Shown here: piece after piece, positions 42,226 to 49,035 of the stretch
Position numbering within the stretch: position 1 is the stretch's first letter
Layout of the letters: each line of letters opens with the position of its first letter
Assembly: GCA_031378345.1 (NCBI GenBank)
Contig: JANNDY010000031.1
Span: 1 to 64,000, forward strand
Direction: 5' to 3'
From: Emticicia sp031378345
Lineage (GTDB): Bacteria; Bacteroidota; Bacteroidia; Cytophagales; Spirosomataceae
DNA: 64,000 nt
Made by a program: the position numbers and the translations under genes
The notes under the pieces: model-generated
Seen by the model: the letters and a program-made list of their open reading frames with translations, nothing else
What the model was told of the DNA's origin: nothing
The model's database searches: none

Positions 42226-43341
42226 ATGAAAAAAACCTTATTTCTCTCGCTTTTTATTAGTTTTAATGTATTTGGACAAACGCCGAAAATGGAGATAGTG
42301 GCTTCAACAACAGAAGATATTGGGGGCATTAAAGTAGTTTTAAAAAAAACTAATCCAATTAATTACTCGTCGGCAATCGAAGGTTTAAATCAATCTACGA
42401 ATGGGTCGGGAAATGGAGTAGTTGGTGACCACGCAGGAAGCGGTAGAGGAGTTTACGGCCGGTCGTCTGGCGGAATTGGTGTTTATGGTTTTGCTCAATT
42501 TGGTACAGGCACGTCTGGTGTTTATGGTTTGGCTTATGGAGCTGGCTCAAAAGGTATCAATGGATATTCAGAAAATGGAAACGGACATGGTGTATATGGT
42601 TCGGCAGAATCAGGGAATGGGGTTACTGGGATTGCACAAAATTTTTTCGGAACTTCTGGCATTGGTGGACATTTCTCCAATGCTTCATCTACAGGCTATG
42701 CCTTAGTAACTGGCACTGGCATAGTAGGAATAGGTAACAGCACCCCAAACCTAAATTCGGACGAAAGAATGGAAATAAACGGCAGACTGCGAATAAGGCA
42801 ATCAGCAAGTACGGCAGGGGTTTGGTTTAATAATTCTACCAATAGTTTAGGTAGTGGTGATGGATCTTTTTATGGCATGAAAAACGATACTGAAACAGGG
42901 ATTTGGATAGGAAATGCTTGGCGGTTTTGGGTTAATAACGCGGGTAACGGATACCTCAACGGAAGCCTAATCCAAACTTCTGACAAAAGGCTTAAAAAAG
43001 ACTTTTTATCTTTAACTCATTCATTATCAAGTATTTACAAACTAAATGGCTATCATTATAAATGGATTGAAGAAGCCAGAAGCAAAGATTTACAGACAGG
43101 TTTGATTGCCCAAGAAGTTCAAAAGATTTTTCCTGAATTAGTTCAAACTGACGAAAAAGGTTTTCTATCAGTAAACTATATCGGTCTTGTGCCGCACCTT
43201 ATTGAAGCTGTAAAAGAACTGCGTGATGAGAATAATTCGCTCAAATTGAATAACAAAACCTTATCCTCTCGCCTTGATAAAATCGAGGCAATGCTTCCGG
43301 CTATTCAACCAAATACTGAAAATTTAAATTCTAAAAAATAG
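42226..43341 (+). CDS. exported protein with C-terminal S74 (tail-fibre chaperone-type) peptidase domain
   Basis: This 371-residue protein has a signal peptide (KKTLFLSLFISFNVFGQ). The central part is made of Gly-rich short repeats (GVYGRSSGGIGVYGFAQFGTGTSGVYGLAYG), likely a trimeric beta structure. The C-terminus is an S74 intramolecular chaperone: TSDKRLKKDFLSL with the Ser/Lys pair for self-cleavage, then GLIAQEVQKIFPELVQTDEKGFLSVNYIGLVPHLIEAVKEL and a coiled coil. Such domains trim phage tail spikes, but in Bacteroidota they are common on cell-surface proteins. It heads a four-gene cluster behind the tandem palindromes. Confidence 0.88.
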   Translation: MKKTLFLSLFISFNVFGQTPKMEIVASTTEDIGGIKVVLKKTNPINYSSAIEGLNQSTNGSGNGVVGDHAGSGRGVYGRSSGGIGVYGFAQFGTGTSGVYGLAYGAGSKGINGYSENGNGHGVYGSAESGNGVTGIAQNFFGTSGIGGHFSNASSTGYALVTGTGIVGIGNSTPNLNSDERMEINGRLRIRQSASTAGVWFNNSTNSLGSGDGSFYGMKNDTETGIWIGNAWRFWVNNAGNGYLNGSLIQTSDKRLKKDFLSLTHSLSSIYKLNGYHYKWIEEARSKDLQTGLIAQEVQKIFPELVQTDEKGFLSVNYIGLVPHLIEAVKELRDENNSLKLNNKTLSSRLDKIEAMLPAIQPNTENLNSKK

Positions 43342-43348
43342 TATAGCT

Positions 43349-44653
43349 ATGAAAAAAACCTTATTTTTCTCTCTTTTTATTAGCTTCAAAATGTTTGGGC
43401 AGTCTGTACTTCTAACACCAAGTGCTATTAACAAACAAAACTCTGCATTGGATGATATTAGAATTCAAAACTATTCTAATTACCCCTCAATTTTTGGATT
43501 AAGGGCAAATGGAAATGTAGTATCACCAACAGCATTGAGTAATGGTAATCCTTTTTTTCTGCTATCAGCTGGTGGATATAATGGTTTTTTCTTCTCTGGG
43601 CCGAAGGCAAGCATAACATTTAATGCTACCCAAAATTGGACAGAAACTGCAAACGGTACGTCTATCACTTTTGGAACTACCTTTAACAACTCTACCTTCA
43701 ATGGCCAAAGAATGATAATCAATCACGATGGCAGAGTAGGAATTGGCACCTCTGTACCAACTGCCCAATTAGATGTTATTAGAGGTGCAGCCCCCGATGG
43801 TACAGCCATTTTTAGAGGTACTACGCACGTATCTCATTTTAATTATGCAACCGACGAACATACCTACATAAGAGGCGGTAAAAATGGCTCAAAGGTTATT
43901 ATCAATGATGTTGCTGGTTTAGGAGGGGTGGGAATTGGTCATAGCAATCCAAATGAACTATTAGATGTAAATGGTAGAATGAGAATTCGACATAATGGTG
44001 TAACTTCTGGGCTTTGGTTGAGCAACTCGACTAACAGTTTAAGTATTGCTGATGGGGCATTTTTTGGTATGGAGGCAGACAATAGAGTAGGTATTTATAT
44101 TGACAATGCGTGGCGTTTTGGCGTAAATAGTTCTGGCGAAATTTCGACAACTTCAATGGCTGGTCCAGGCTATAGAATGGTTTTGGCAAGTCCTAATGGG
44201 GTTCTCCTTTCTAATTTCCAGCCGCAAGTTTGGTCTATTTCGGCTGCTGCATTTACCCCAACAACTACTGGTTCTGCTCAATTTTTCAAATCAACTACTT
44301 CTGCTTATTTCTCTTCGGGGTCTTCTATTATGGTTGCCCCTGTAAATCTACCAACCGGTGTTAACGTTACTGAAATTGTTGTTTTTTATAGTAACTCAGA
44401 CCCCGCAAACACGTTAAGCGTAAGATTAGATGCTCTGGTTTTAGCAAATAGTAATATATTGTCGGTAAGCACTCCTATAATCGCATCAGGGAGTTTAGGT
44501 ATGGTAACTGGTATTCAAAGTGCTAATTTAACGATAGTGTCTGGACAAAACTTAATTGATAATACAAATAGGGCATATAACCTAAGAGTATCATCGAATG
44601 TGTGGAGTAATAATATGGCTATCTATGGAGTTAAAATAACTTATTCATACTGA
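43349..44653 (+). CDS. exported repeat protein related to the preceding S74 protein, without the S74 domain
   Basis: This 434-residue protein has a signal peptide almost identical to its neighbour (KKTLFFSLFISFKMFGQ). It shares a middle module with it: LDVNGRMRIRHNGVTSGLWLSNSTNSL-IADGAFFGMEADN-VGIYIDNAWRFGVN. VGIGTSVPTAQLDV is a common tail-fibre-like motif. The C-terminal 150 residues (AAAFTPTTTGSAQFFKSTTSAYFSSG) are different and lack the S74 DKRLKK motif. It starts seven bases after the previous stop, so it is in one operon with it. Probably a surface-exposed fibre; exact role unknown. Confidence 0.75.
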   Translation: MKKTLFFSLFISFKMFGQSVLLTPSAINKQNSALDDIRIQNYSNYPSIFGLRANGNVVSPTALSNGNPFFLLSAGGYNGFFFSGPKASITFNATQNWTETANGTSITFGTTFNNSTFNGQRMIINHDGRVGIGTSVPTAQLDVIRGAAPDGTAIFRGTTHVSHFNYATDEHTYIRGGKNGSKVIINDVAGLGGVGIGHSNPNELLDVNGRMRIRHNGVTSGLWLSNSTNSLSIADGAFFGMEADNRVGIYIDNAWRFGVNSSGEISTTSMAGPGYRMVLASPNGVLLSNFQPQVWSISAAAFTPTTTGSAQFFKSTTSAYFSSGSSIMVAPVNLPTGVNVTEIVVFYSNSDPANTLSVRLDALVLANSNILSVSTPIIASGSLGMVTGIQSANLTIVSGQNLIDNTNRAYNLRVSSNVWSNNMAIYGVKITYSY

Positions 44654-44663
44654 AATCATAATC

Positions 44664-45242
44664 ATGAAAAACTCAATAATTTTATCAATCACCGTAATAT
44701 TGATTGGCTTTTTAAGTTGGAATAATAGCGGCGGTGAAAGCAAATCGGTAAACAACGAAGAGTTATATTTCACTTTCACGATTGACGGAAAAGAAGTGGT
44801 TAATATTCCGTCAGAAGAAATTTCAACCTCCTATAATGTTGCTTTGAAGAAGCCAGTTTTCAAGGTTTTTGCTGGCGAATATGGCAAAATCAACCTTTTG
44901 CTTGCCACCACAGAAGATGTAACCAAACCTTCAAGTACGCCTTCTGGTTCAAAGAATTTTGATGATGAAATAACGCAAGGAAGTGTTTCACTTCAAAATT
45001 ATCCCGAAAAAAACTATACTTCCAATAGCTTTAATACCAACTTTCCTGAGTCTTCAATTCCTGTTCCTGATGCAATTGTGATAACAGAAAGTAAGCGTTT
45101 TAGTGATACGCACAGAATAATTACAGGCAAAATAAATGTAAAAGTTTTTGGTGGAGATGCCACCAACGACCCAAAAGTAAAAGACCATATTATAGTCGGA
45201 AAGTTTAGGGTAAAGCATGAGTTTAGTGATGTGAAATTTTAA
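44664..45242 (+). CDS. exported protein of unknown function
   Basis: This 192-residue protein has an N-terminal hydrophobic segment (SIILSITVILIGFLSW) that could be a signal peptide or anchor. The rest is a beta-rich, soluble-looking domain (LYFTFTIDGKEVVNIPSEE, ALKKPVFKVFAGEYGKINLLLATTEDV, GKINVKVFGGDATNDPKVKDHIIVGKFRVKHEF). I do not recognise the family. It starts 10 bases after the stop of the fibre-like gene and is probably made together with it. Confidence 0.7.
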   Translation: MKNSIILSITVILIGFLSWNNSGGESKSVNNEELYFTFTIDGKEVVNIPSEEISTSYNVALKKPVFKVFAGEYGKINLLLATTEDVTKPSSTPSGSKNFDDEITQGSVSLQNYPEKNYTSNSFNTNFPESSIPVPDAIVITESKRFSDTHRIITGKINVKVFGGDATNDPKVKDHIIVGKFRVKHEFSDVKF

Positions 45243-45337
45243 GAATAATACTATCTTAAAACTATCAATACCATATATATATTCGATTGACAATGTAAAT
45301 TCAAATCAATAAATTTGTTATTCTAAACTTACACCCC

Positions 45338-45688
45338 ATGAAAAACTATACCCAAAAACAAAATAACATAAACAACGAGCTACTTTGGTTCAATCACCAA
45401 AAAACAAGCGTACAACTTGAAGAGGTAGTTTATCTCAAAAGTCTTGAAAATTACACCCAATTTTATTTGAAGTCTGGGCAAGTGCTGATAGCTTCTTATA
45501 CAATGAAATCGTATGAACAAAAACTTTCAGGAAATCAACATTTTACTCGAATTGATAGAGGAACGGTCATAAATCTAAGATATTTACTCAAGTTTGAAAC
45601 CAACGAAGAAGGCAATTTTGCACTTCTTTCGACAGGTGAAAAAATGGGTATTTCAAGAAGAAAAAGTAAGGTTTTGAAGTTGAGTTAG
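45338..45688 (+). CDS. stand-alone LytTR DNA-binding protein
   Basis: This 116-residue protein consists only of a LytTR domain: VQLEEVVYLKSLENYTQFYLKSGQVLIASYTMKSYEQKL, then FTRIDRGTVINLRYLLKF and MGISRRKSKVLKL. There is no receiver or membrane part. It follows the surface-protein operon by 95 bases on the same strand and could regulate it through the palindromes at 42128-42165, though LytTR proteins usually bind direct repeats. Confidence 0.88.
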   Translation: MKNYTQKQNNINNELLWFNHQKTSVQLEEVVYLKSLENYTQFYLKSGQVLIASYTMKSYEQKLSGNQHFTRIDRGTVINLRYLLKFETNEEGNFALLSTGEKMGISRRKSKVLKLS

Positions 45689-45765
45689 GATTCGGGGCAA
45701 AAGATTTGAGATTTGAGAAAAAAAACCTTATTTTAGTGGCTTAAACCAAAAAAATCTAAGCCATT

Positions 45766-46773
45766 ATGCTCAACGTTGCCCTCCACGGATTCGGACTTTC
45801 GGGAAGATATTTGCAAGCTCCGTTTTTTCTTGCAAACCCGAATTTTAAGCTAAAAACCATTATTTCTACTTCGCAAAACCCACAAGATATTTATCCAAGT
45901 GTGCAAGTTGCTCGAAGCTTGGACGAAGTTTTGGCTGATGCCGAAATAGATTTGGTAAGTATTGCCTCGCCTAATAATACACATTTTGACTATGCTAAAA
46001 AGTGTCTTTTGGCAGGAAAACACGTACTTGTCGAAAAACCCTTCACTGCCACCGTTGCCGAAGCCGAAGAATTGATTTTGCTTGCCAAAAAACAAGGAAA
46101 AGTCATTTCCATCTTCCAAAATCGCCGTTTTGATAGCGATTTCATGACTGTCCAGAAAGTTGTAGAAAACAAGCTTTTAGGCGATTTGATAGCGTTCGAG
46201 ATACATTTTGATAGACATAAGCCTATTCTTCATACAAAAAAATGGAAAGAAGCAAAAGTTGCAGGAAATGGCATTATCTATGATTTGGGTTCACATATTA
46301 TTGACCAAGCAATCGTACTTTTTGGCAAACCAAATGCTGTTTCTGGCGAAACTTTTACGCAGCGAGAAGGCTCAGAAATTGACGATGCTTTTGATGTTCG
46401 TTTGGATTATGGCAAACTAAAAGTACATTTAAAATCAAGCCTTTTGGTGCGTGAAGAAGGTCCAAGATATATTTTGCATGGCACAAAAGGCTCGTTCGTA
46501 AAATATGGTTTAGATGTGCAAGAAGACCACCTAAAGGCAGGACTAATGCCCAGAATGGAAGGTTTTGGCATAGAATCTGCCGAAAAACAGGGCATTTTGA
46601 ACACCGAAATCAACGGTCAGCATTTTAGAGGAACGATAGAAACCGAAGTCGGCAACTGGGATTTTCTTTTCCAAAACCTCTACGAAGCCATCACCGAAGG
46701 CAAAGAATTATTGATTAAACCCGAGCAAATTGTGGAGCAAATAAAGATTATTGAGGCGGTGAAAGGTATTTGA
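45766..46773 (+). CDS. Gfo/Idh/MocA family oxidoreductase (cytoplasmic)
   Basis: This 335-residue NAD(P)-dependent oxidoreductase has the N-terminal Rossmann motif HGFGLSGRYLQAPF, EKPFTATVAEAEELILLA (EKP motif), and the second-domain segment YDLGSHIIDQAIVLFGKP with the catalytic-region His. It is of the short cytoplasmic type, unlike the Tat-type relative at 7973. Its last codons (KIIEAVKGI) and following bases are repeated after the ATPase gene downstream (see 48094-48139). The substrate, probably a sugar or inositol derivative, is not known. Confidence 0.9.
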   Translation: MLNVALHGFGLSGRYLQAPFFLANPNFKLKTIISTSQNPQDIYPSVQVARSLDEVLADAEIDLVSIASPNNTHFDYAKKCLLAGKHVLVEKPFTATVAEAEELILLAKKQGKVISIFQNRRFDSDFMTVQKVVENKLLGDLIAFEIHFDRHKPILHTKKWKEAKVAGNGIIYDLGSHIIDQAIVLFGKPNAVSGETFTQREGSEIDDAFDVRLDYGKLKVHLKSSLLVREEGPRYILHGTKGSFVKYGLDVQEDHLKAGLMPRMEGFGIESAEKQGILNTEINGQHFRGTIETEVGNWDFLFQNLYEAITEGKELLIKPEQIVEQIKIIEAVKGI

Positions 46774-46780
46774 AATTTCA
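46735..46780 (+). repeat. 46-bp direct repeat, copy 1 (3' end of the oxidoreductase gene)
   Basis: This copy covers the last codons of the oxidoreductase, its stop, and seven further bases. It matches 48094-48139 at 41 of 46 positions. Two of the five differences are silent third-base changes (ATT/ATC, GCG/GCT). Confidence 0.8.
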
Positions 46781-46857
46781 AAAATGTTGTTCAGGTCTTG
46801 TCCCAAAAATAGGTTTACAAACAACAATATTTTTAATTTTTCTCAAAAATATTTATT

Positions 46858-46899
46858 TTACTCAATACATTGAGTAATTTTACTAAATATACTGAGTAA
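46858..46899 (+). promoter_or_regulatory. tandem palindromic operator pair upstream of the ATPase gene
   Basis: TTACTCAATACATTGAGTAA (46858-46877, perfect 9-bp arms) and TTACTAAATATACTGAGTAA (46880-46899, imperfect) are two copies of a 20-bp palindrome with exactly 22 bp between starts. The second ends 11 bases before the ATPase ATG. Probably an autoregulatory operator; the binding protein is unknown. Confidence 0.65.
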
Positions 46900-46910
46900 A
46901 ATAAAAAATC

Positions 46911-48095
46911 ATGTTTGAAAAACCTGAATTAGAACAAATCAAAAAGCGAATAATTGAGCCTCGTCGCTTTATTCAAGTCATAATGGGACCTCGACAAGTT
47001 GGCAAAACTACCTTAGTTCGGCAACTTCTCACAAGCGTTTCAGTACCCTACCATTTTGTAGCTGCCGATGCGGTTGCCAGTAGCAACGGTTTTTGGATTG
47101 AACAGCAGTGGGAAACAGCAAGGTTTTTAAGCAAAACTACCGAAGCAAACGAAGTTATTTTAGTAATAGACGAAATTCAGAAAATTGATAATTGGGCAGA
47201 AATCGTAAAATCAGAATGGGATAAAGATAGTTTTTCCAATAGCACTATCAAAGTCATTCTATTGGGTTCGGCAAGATTATTATTGCAGCAAGGGCTGAGT
47301 GAATCTTTGGCGGGTCGTTTTGAAACAATTCAATTAACGCATTGGTCATTCGGCGAAATGGAAGCCGCTTTTGGCTTTACAGTTGAGCAATTTGTTTGGT
47401 TTGGTGGCTACCCAGGTGCGGCATCTCTTATAGAAGACGAAGACCGTTGGCGAGATTACATTCTGAATTCGTTGGTAGAAACAACTATTTCAAAAGATAT
47501 TTTAATGCTCACACGTGTAGATAAACCAGCATTGCTAAGGCGTTTGTTTGAATTGGGGTGTAGCTATTCGGGGCAAATATTGTCATTAACCAAATTACAA
47601 GGACAGTTATTAGATGCAGGAAATACCACCACATTGTCGCATTATTTAACTTTATTAGATTCGGCTGGCTTGCTGAGTGGCATCGAAAAGTATGCACCTG
47701 ATGTAGCACGCCAACGGGCATCTATTCCGAAATGGCAGGTACAAAATTCTGCTTTTTCATCAGCTTTGAGCCAAACTTCGATGGAAGAAAGTCGTTTACG
47801 CCCTGAAATTTGGGGGCGATTTGTAGAAACCTCCATTGGAACACATCTAATGAGGTCTGCACGTTTGGGCGAAATCAAACTATTTTATTGGCGAGAAGGC
47901 AATGACGAAGTTGATTTTGTAATAGAACGAAAAGGAAAAATTATCGGCTTAGAAATAAAAAGTGGTAGAACTCAAAGTGCAAAAGGCATTGCAGCCTTTA
48001 AAAAAAAAGTAAAAGCAGATACGGTTTTATTAATAGGAAACAGCGGAATACTATGGCAAGCATTTTTGAAAAGCGATGTTAAATTACTGTTTTGA
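46911..48095 (+). CDS. AAA ATPase with C-terminal DUF4143 nuclease-like domain
   Basis: This 394-residue protein starts with an AAA_14 module: QVIMGPRQVGKTTLVRQLL (Walker A, about 26-38), VILVIDEIQKIDNW (Walker B, about 103), LLGSARLLLQQGLSESLAGRF. A winged-helix and DUF4143 part follows (YSGQILSLTKLQGQLLDAGNTTTLSHYL) and ends in a PD-(D/E)xK-like pattern, FYWREGNDEVDFVIERKGKIIGLEIKSG. The family is very abundant and patchily distributed in Bacteroidota; function is not established. The gene sits between 46-bp direct repeats, with tandem palindromes before it, and looks like a recent insertion. Confidence 0.9.
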   Translation: MFEKPELEQIKKRIIEPRRFIQVIMGPRQVGKTTLVRQLLTSVSVPYHFVAADAVASSNGFWIEQQWETARFLSKTTEANEVILVIDEIQKIDNWAEIVKSEWDKDSFSNSTIKVILLGSARLLLQQGLSESLAGRFETIQLTHWSFGEMEAAFGFTVEQFVWFGGYPGAASLIEDEDRWRDYILNSLVETTISKDILMLTRVDKPALLRRLFELGCSYSGQILSLTKLQGQLLDAGNTTTLSHYLTLLDSAGLLSGIEKYAPDVARQRASIPKWQVQNSAFSSALSQTSMEESRLRPEIWGRFVETSIGTHLMRSARLGEIKLFYWREGNDEVDFVIERKGKIIGLEIKSGRTQSAKGIAAFKKKVKADTVLLIGNSGILWQAFLKSDVKLLF

Positions 48096-48139
48096 GCAAA
48101 ACAAGATTATCGAGGCTGTGAAAGGTATTTGAGATTTCA
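48094..48139 (+). repeat. 46-bp direct repeat, copy 2 (overlaps the ATPase stop codon)
   Basis: This copy starts inside the ATPase stop codon and repeats the 3' end of the oxidoreductase gene with its stop (ATTATCGAGGCTGTGAAAGG then TATTTGAGATTTCA). A terminator follows directly (48144), which presumably served the oxidoreductase gene before the ATPase gene came between. Confidence 0.8.
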
Positions 48140-48143
48140 ATAA

Positions 48144-48173
48144 AAAATCCCAACACAACACGGTTGGGATTTT
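48144..48173 (+). terminator. Rho-independent terminator
   Basis: An 11-bp perfect stem, AAAATCCCAAC with GTTGGGATTTT, has an 8-base loop. It follows copy 2 of the direct repeat and ends the oxidoreductase-ATPase transcript. Confidence 0.9.
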
Positions 48174-48403
48174 GTTTACCTAACAACAAACTGTAAAAAA
48201 GAATACAGCTAAAATCTTAATGTTTAATGATGAATTGTTTTTTGCTACGAATATTCAAAAATGGGCATGAAAATGCCGAGAAAGTGAAATGTCAATAGCT
48301 TTTTCATAATAATTATACAAATTTAAACAGCTATTTGTTTTTTATTTTACCCCATTTTGGGTGATTTGGATGAATGGAGGAATTTGAGGGTAAATGGAAA
48401 ACA
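48174..48403. other. noncoding stretch between convergent units
   Basis: The gap between the ATPase stop and the toxin stop is 364 bases in all and includes copy 2 of the repeat and two terminators. The middle 230 bases are AT-rich; I see no ORF with coding character and only a weak GGGCATGAAAATGCC hairpin near 48260. Confidence 0.5.
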
Positions 48404-48436
48404 AAAAAGTGCAGCCACTTTCATAGCCACACTTTT
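48404..48436 (-). terminator. terminator after the second toxin-antitoxin unit
   Basis: Stem AAAAAGTG-ca-GC with GC-ca-CACTTTT; on the minus strand it is followed by a run of T. The sequence closely resembles the terminator at 51559-51594. Confidence 0.7.
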
Positions 48437-48459
48437 CAATAAAAATATATTTAAGAATT

Positions 48460-48726
48460 TTAATCTGGGAAATAATCATACATATCCTTTCGATGTAAAA
48501 CTCTTCGCAATTCGATAGAATTTTCAATCAAATATAAGCCAATGCGATAATCGCCTATTCTAATTCGGTAGGCATTTTTATAGCCTGTTAGCTTCTTAAT
48601 ACTTGGAATTTGCTCCAAACGAGTGCAGTTTTCAAGTAATTCTATCAAATTAAAGATTCGTTCACGCAATTCTGGCGTTAGTTTTGAGGTATCTTTTACA
48701 AAATGACGATTGATTTCTACCTTCAT
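48460..48726 (-). CDS. type II toxin, RelE/ParE superfamily
   Basis: This 88-residue protein shows the RelE-type order MKVEINRHFVKDTSKLTPELRERIFNLIELLENC, then IKKLTGYKNAYRIRIGDYRIGLYLI, and a C-terminus ELRRVLHRKDMYDYFPD, with Arg, His and Tyr in the positions expected of a ribosome-dependent RNase or gyrase-directed relative. It overlaps its antitoxin gene by four bases (ATGA). Confidence 0.9.
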   Translation of the reverse strand: MKVEINRHFVKDTSKLTPELRERIFNLIELLENCTRLEQIPSIKKLTGYKNAYRIRIGDYRIGLYLIENSIELRRVLHRKDMYDYFPD

Positions 48727-48935
48727 CTTTTAAGCGAATTTAAAAATTCACTTTTCTCTTTTTCAGATAAATTACCCTCATTATTTGCTTCTTCCATTGC
48801 AAAAAACATAGCTTTGTCTTCTTGTTCCTCTGTCAAAACGTTGTTCTTGACTTTGGTTCGGATGCTCAATAATTTTGCCATTTTTTTGAAAACTTGTACT
48901 TGTTCTGGCTGAATATTTTCTAAAATCAAGTCCAT
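48723..48935 (-). CDS. antitoxin partner of the second RelE-type toxin
   Basis: This 70-residue acidic and charged protein (MDLILENIQPEQVQVFKKMAKLL, ending NLSEKEKSEFLNSLKR) lies directly upstream of the toxin with a four-base overlap. Such short helical proteins precede RelE/ParE toxins in Bacteroidota. The call rests on size, charge and position. Confidence 0.8.
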   Translation of the reverse strand: MDLILENIQPEQVQVFKKMAKLLSIRTKVKNNVLTEEQEDKAMFFAMEEANNEGNLSEKEKSEFLNSLKR

Positions 48936-49002
48936 CGGTCTTTAAGCTATTTTGTTTCTTTTTACAAAGGTATAAACAATCATTGAAATTAGAAAATTAT
49001 GG

Positions 49003-49010
49003 TATATTTG
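49003..49010 (+). promoter_or_regulatory. candidate -7 box upstream of the large beta-helix-like gene
   Basis: TATATTTG matches TAnnTTTG, with CATTG about 20 bases upstream. It lies 25 bases before the ATG at 49036. Confidence 0.45.
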
Positions 49011-49035
49011 GGTACTTTAATTCGTTAAAAATATA

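Noticed and set aside
42422..42706. 94-codon frame inside the S74 gene
   Set aside because: It is an alternate frame of the Gly-rich repeats; its Leu/Met-rich pattern simply reflects those repeats.
42226..44653. Possible prophage because of S74 tail-fibre-like domains
   Set aside because: There are no capsid, portal, terminase or integrase genes, and both proteins carry signal peptides; they are better read as cell-surface proteins.
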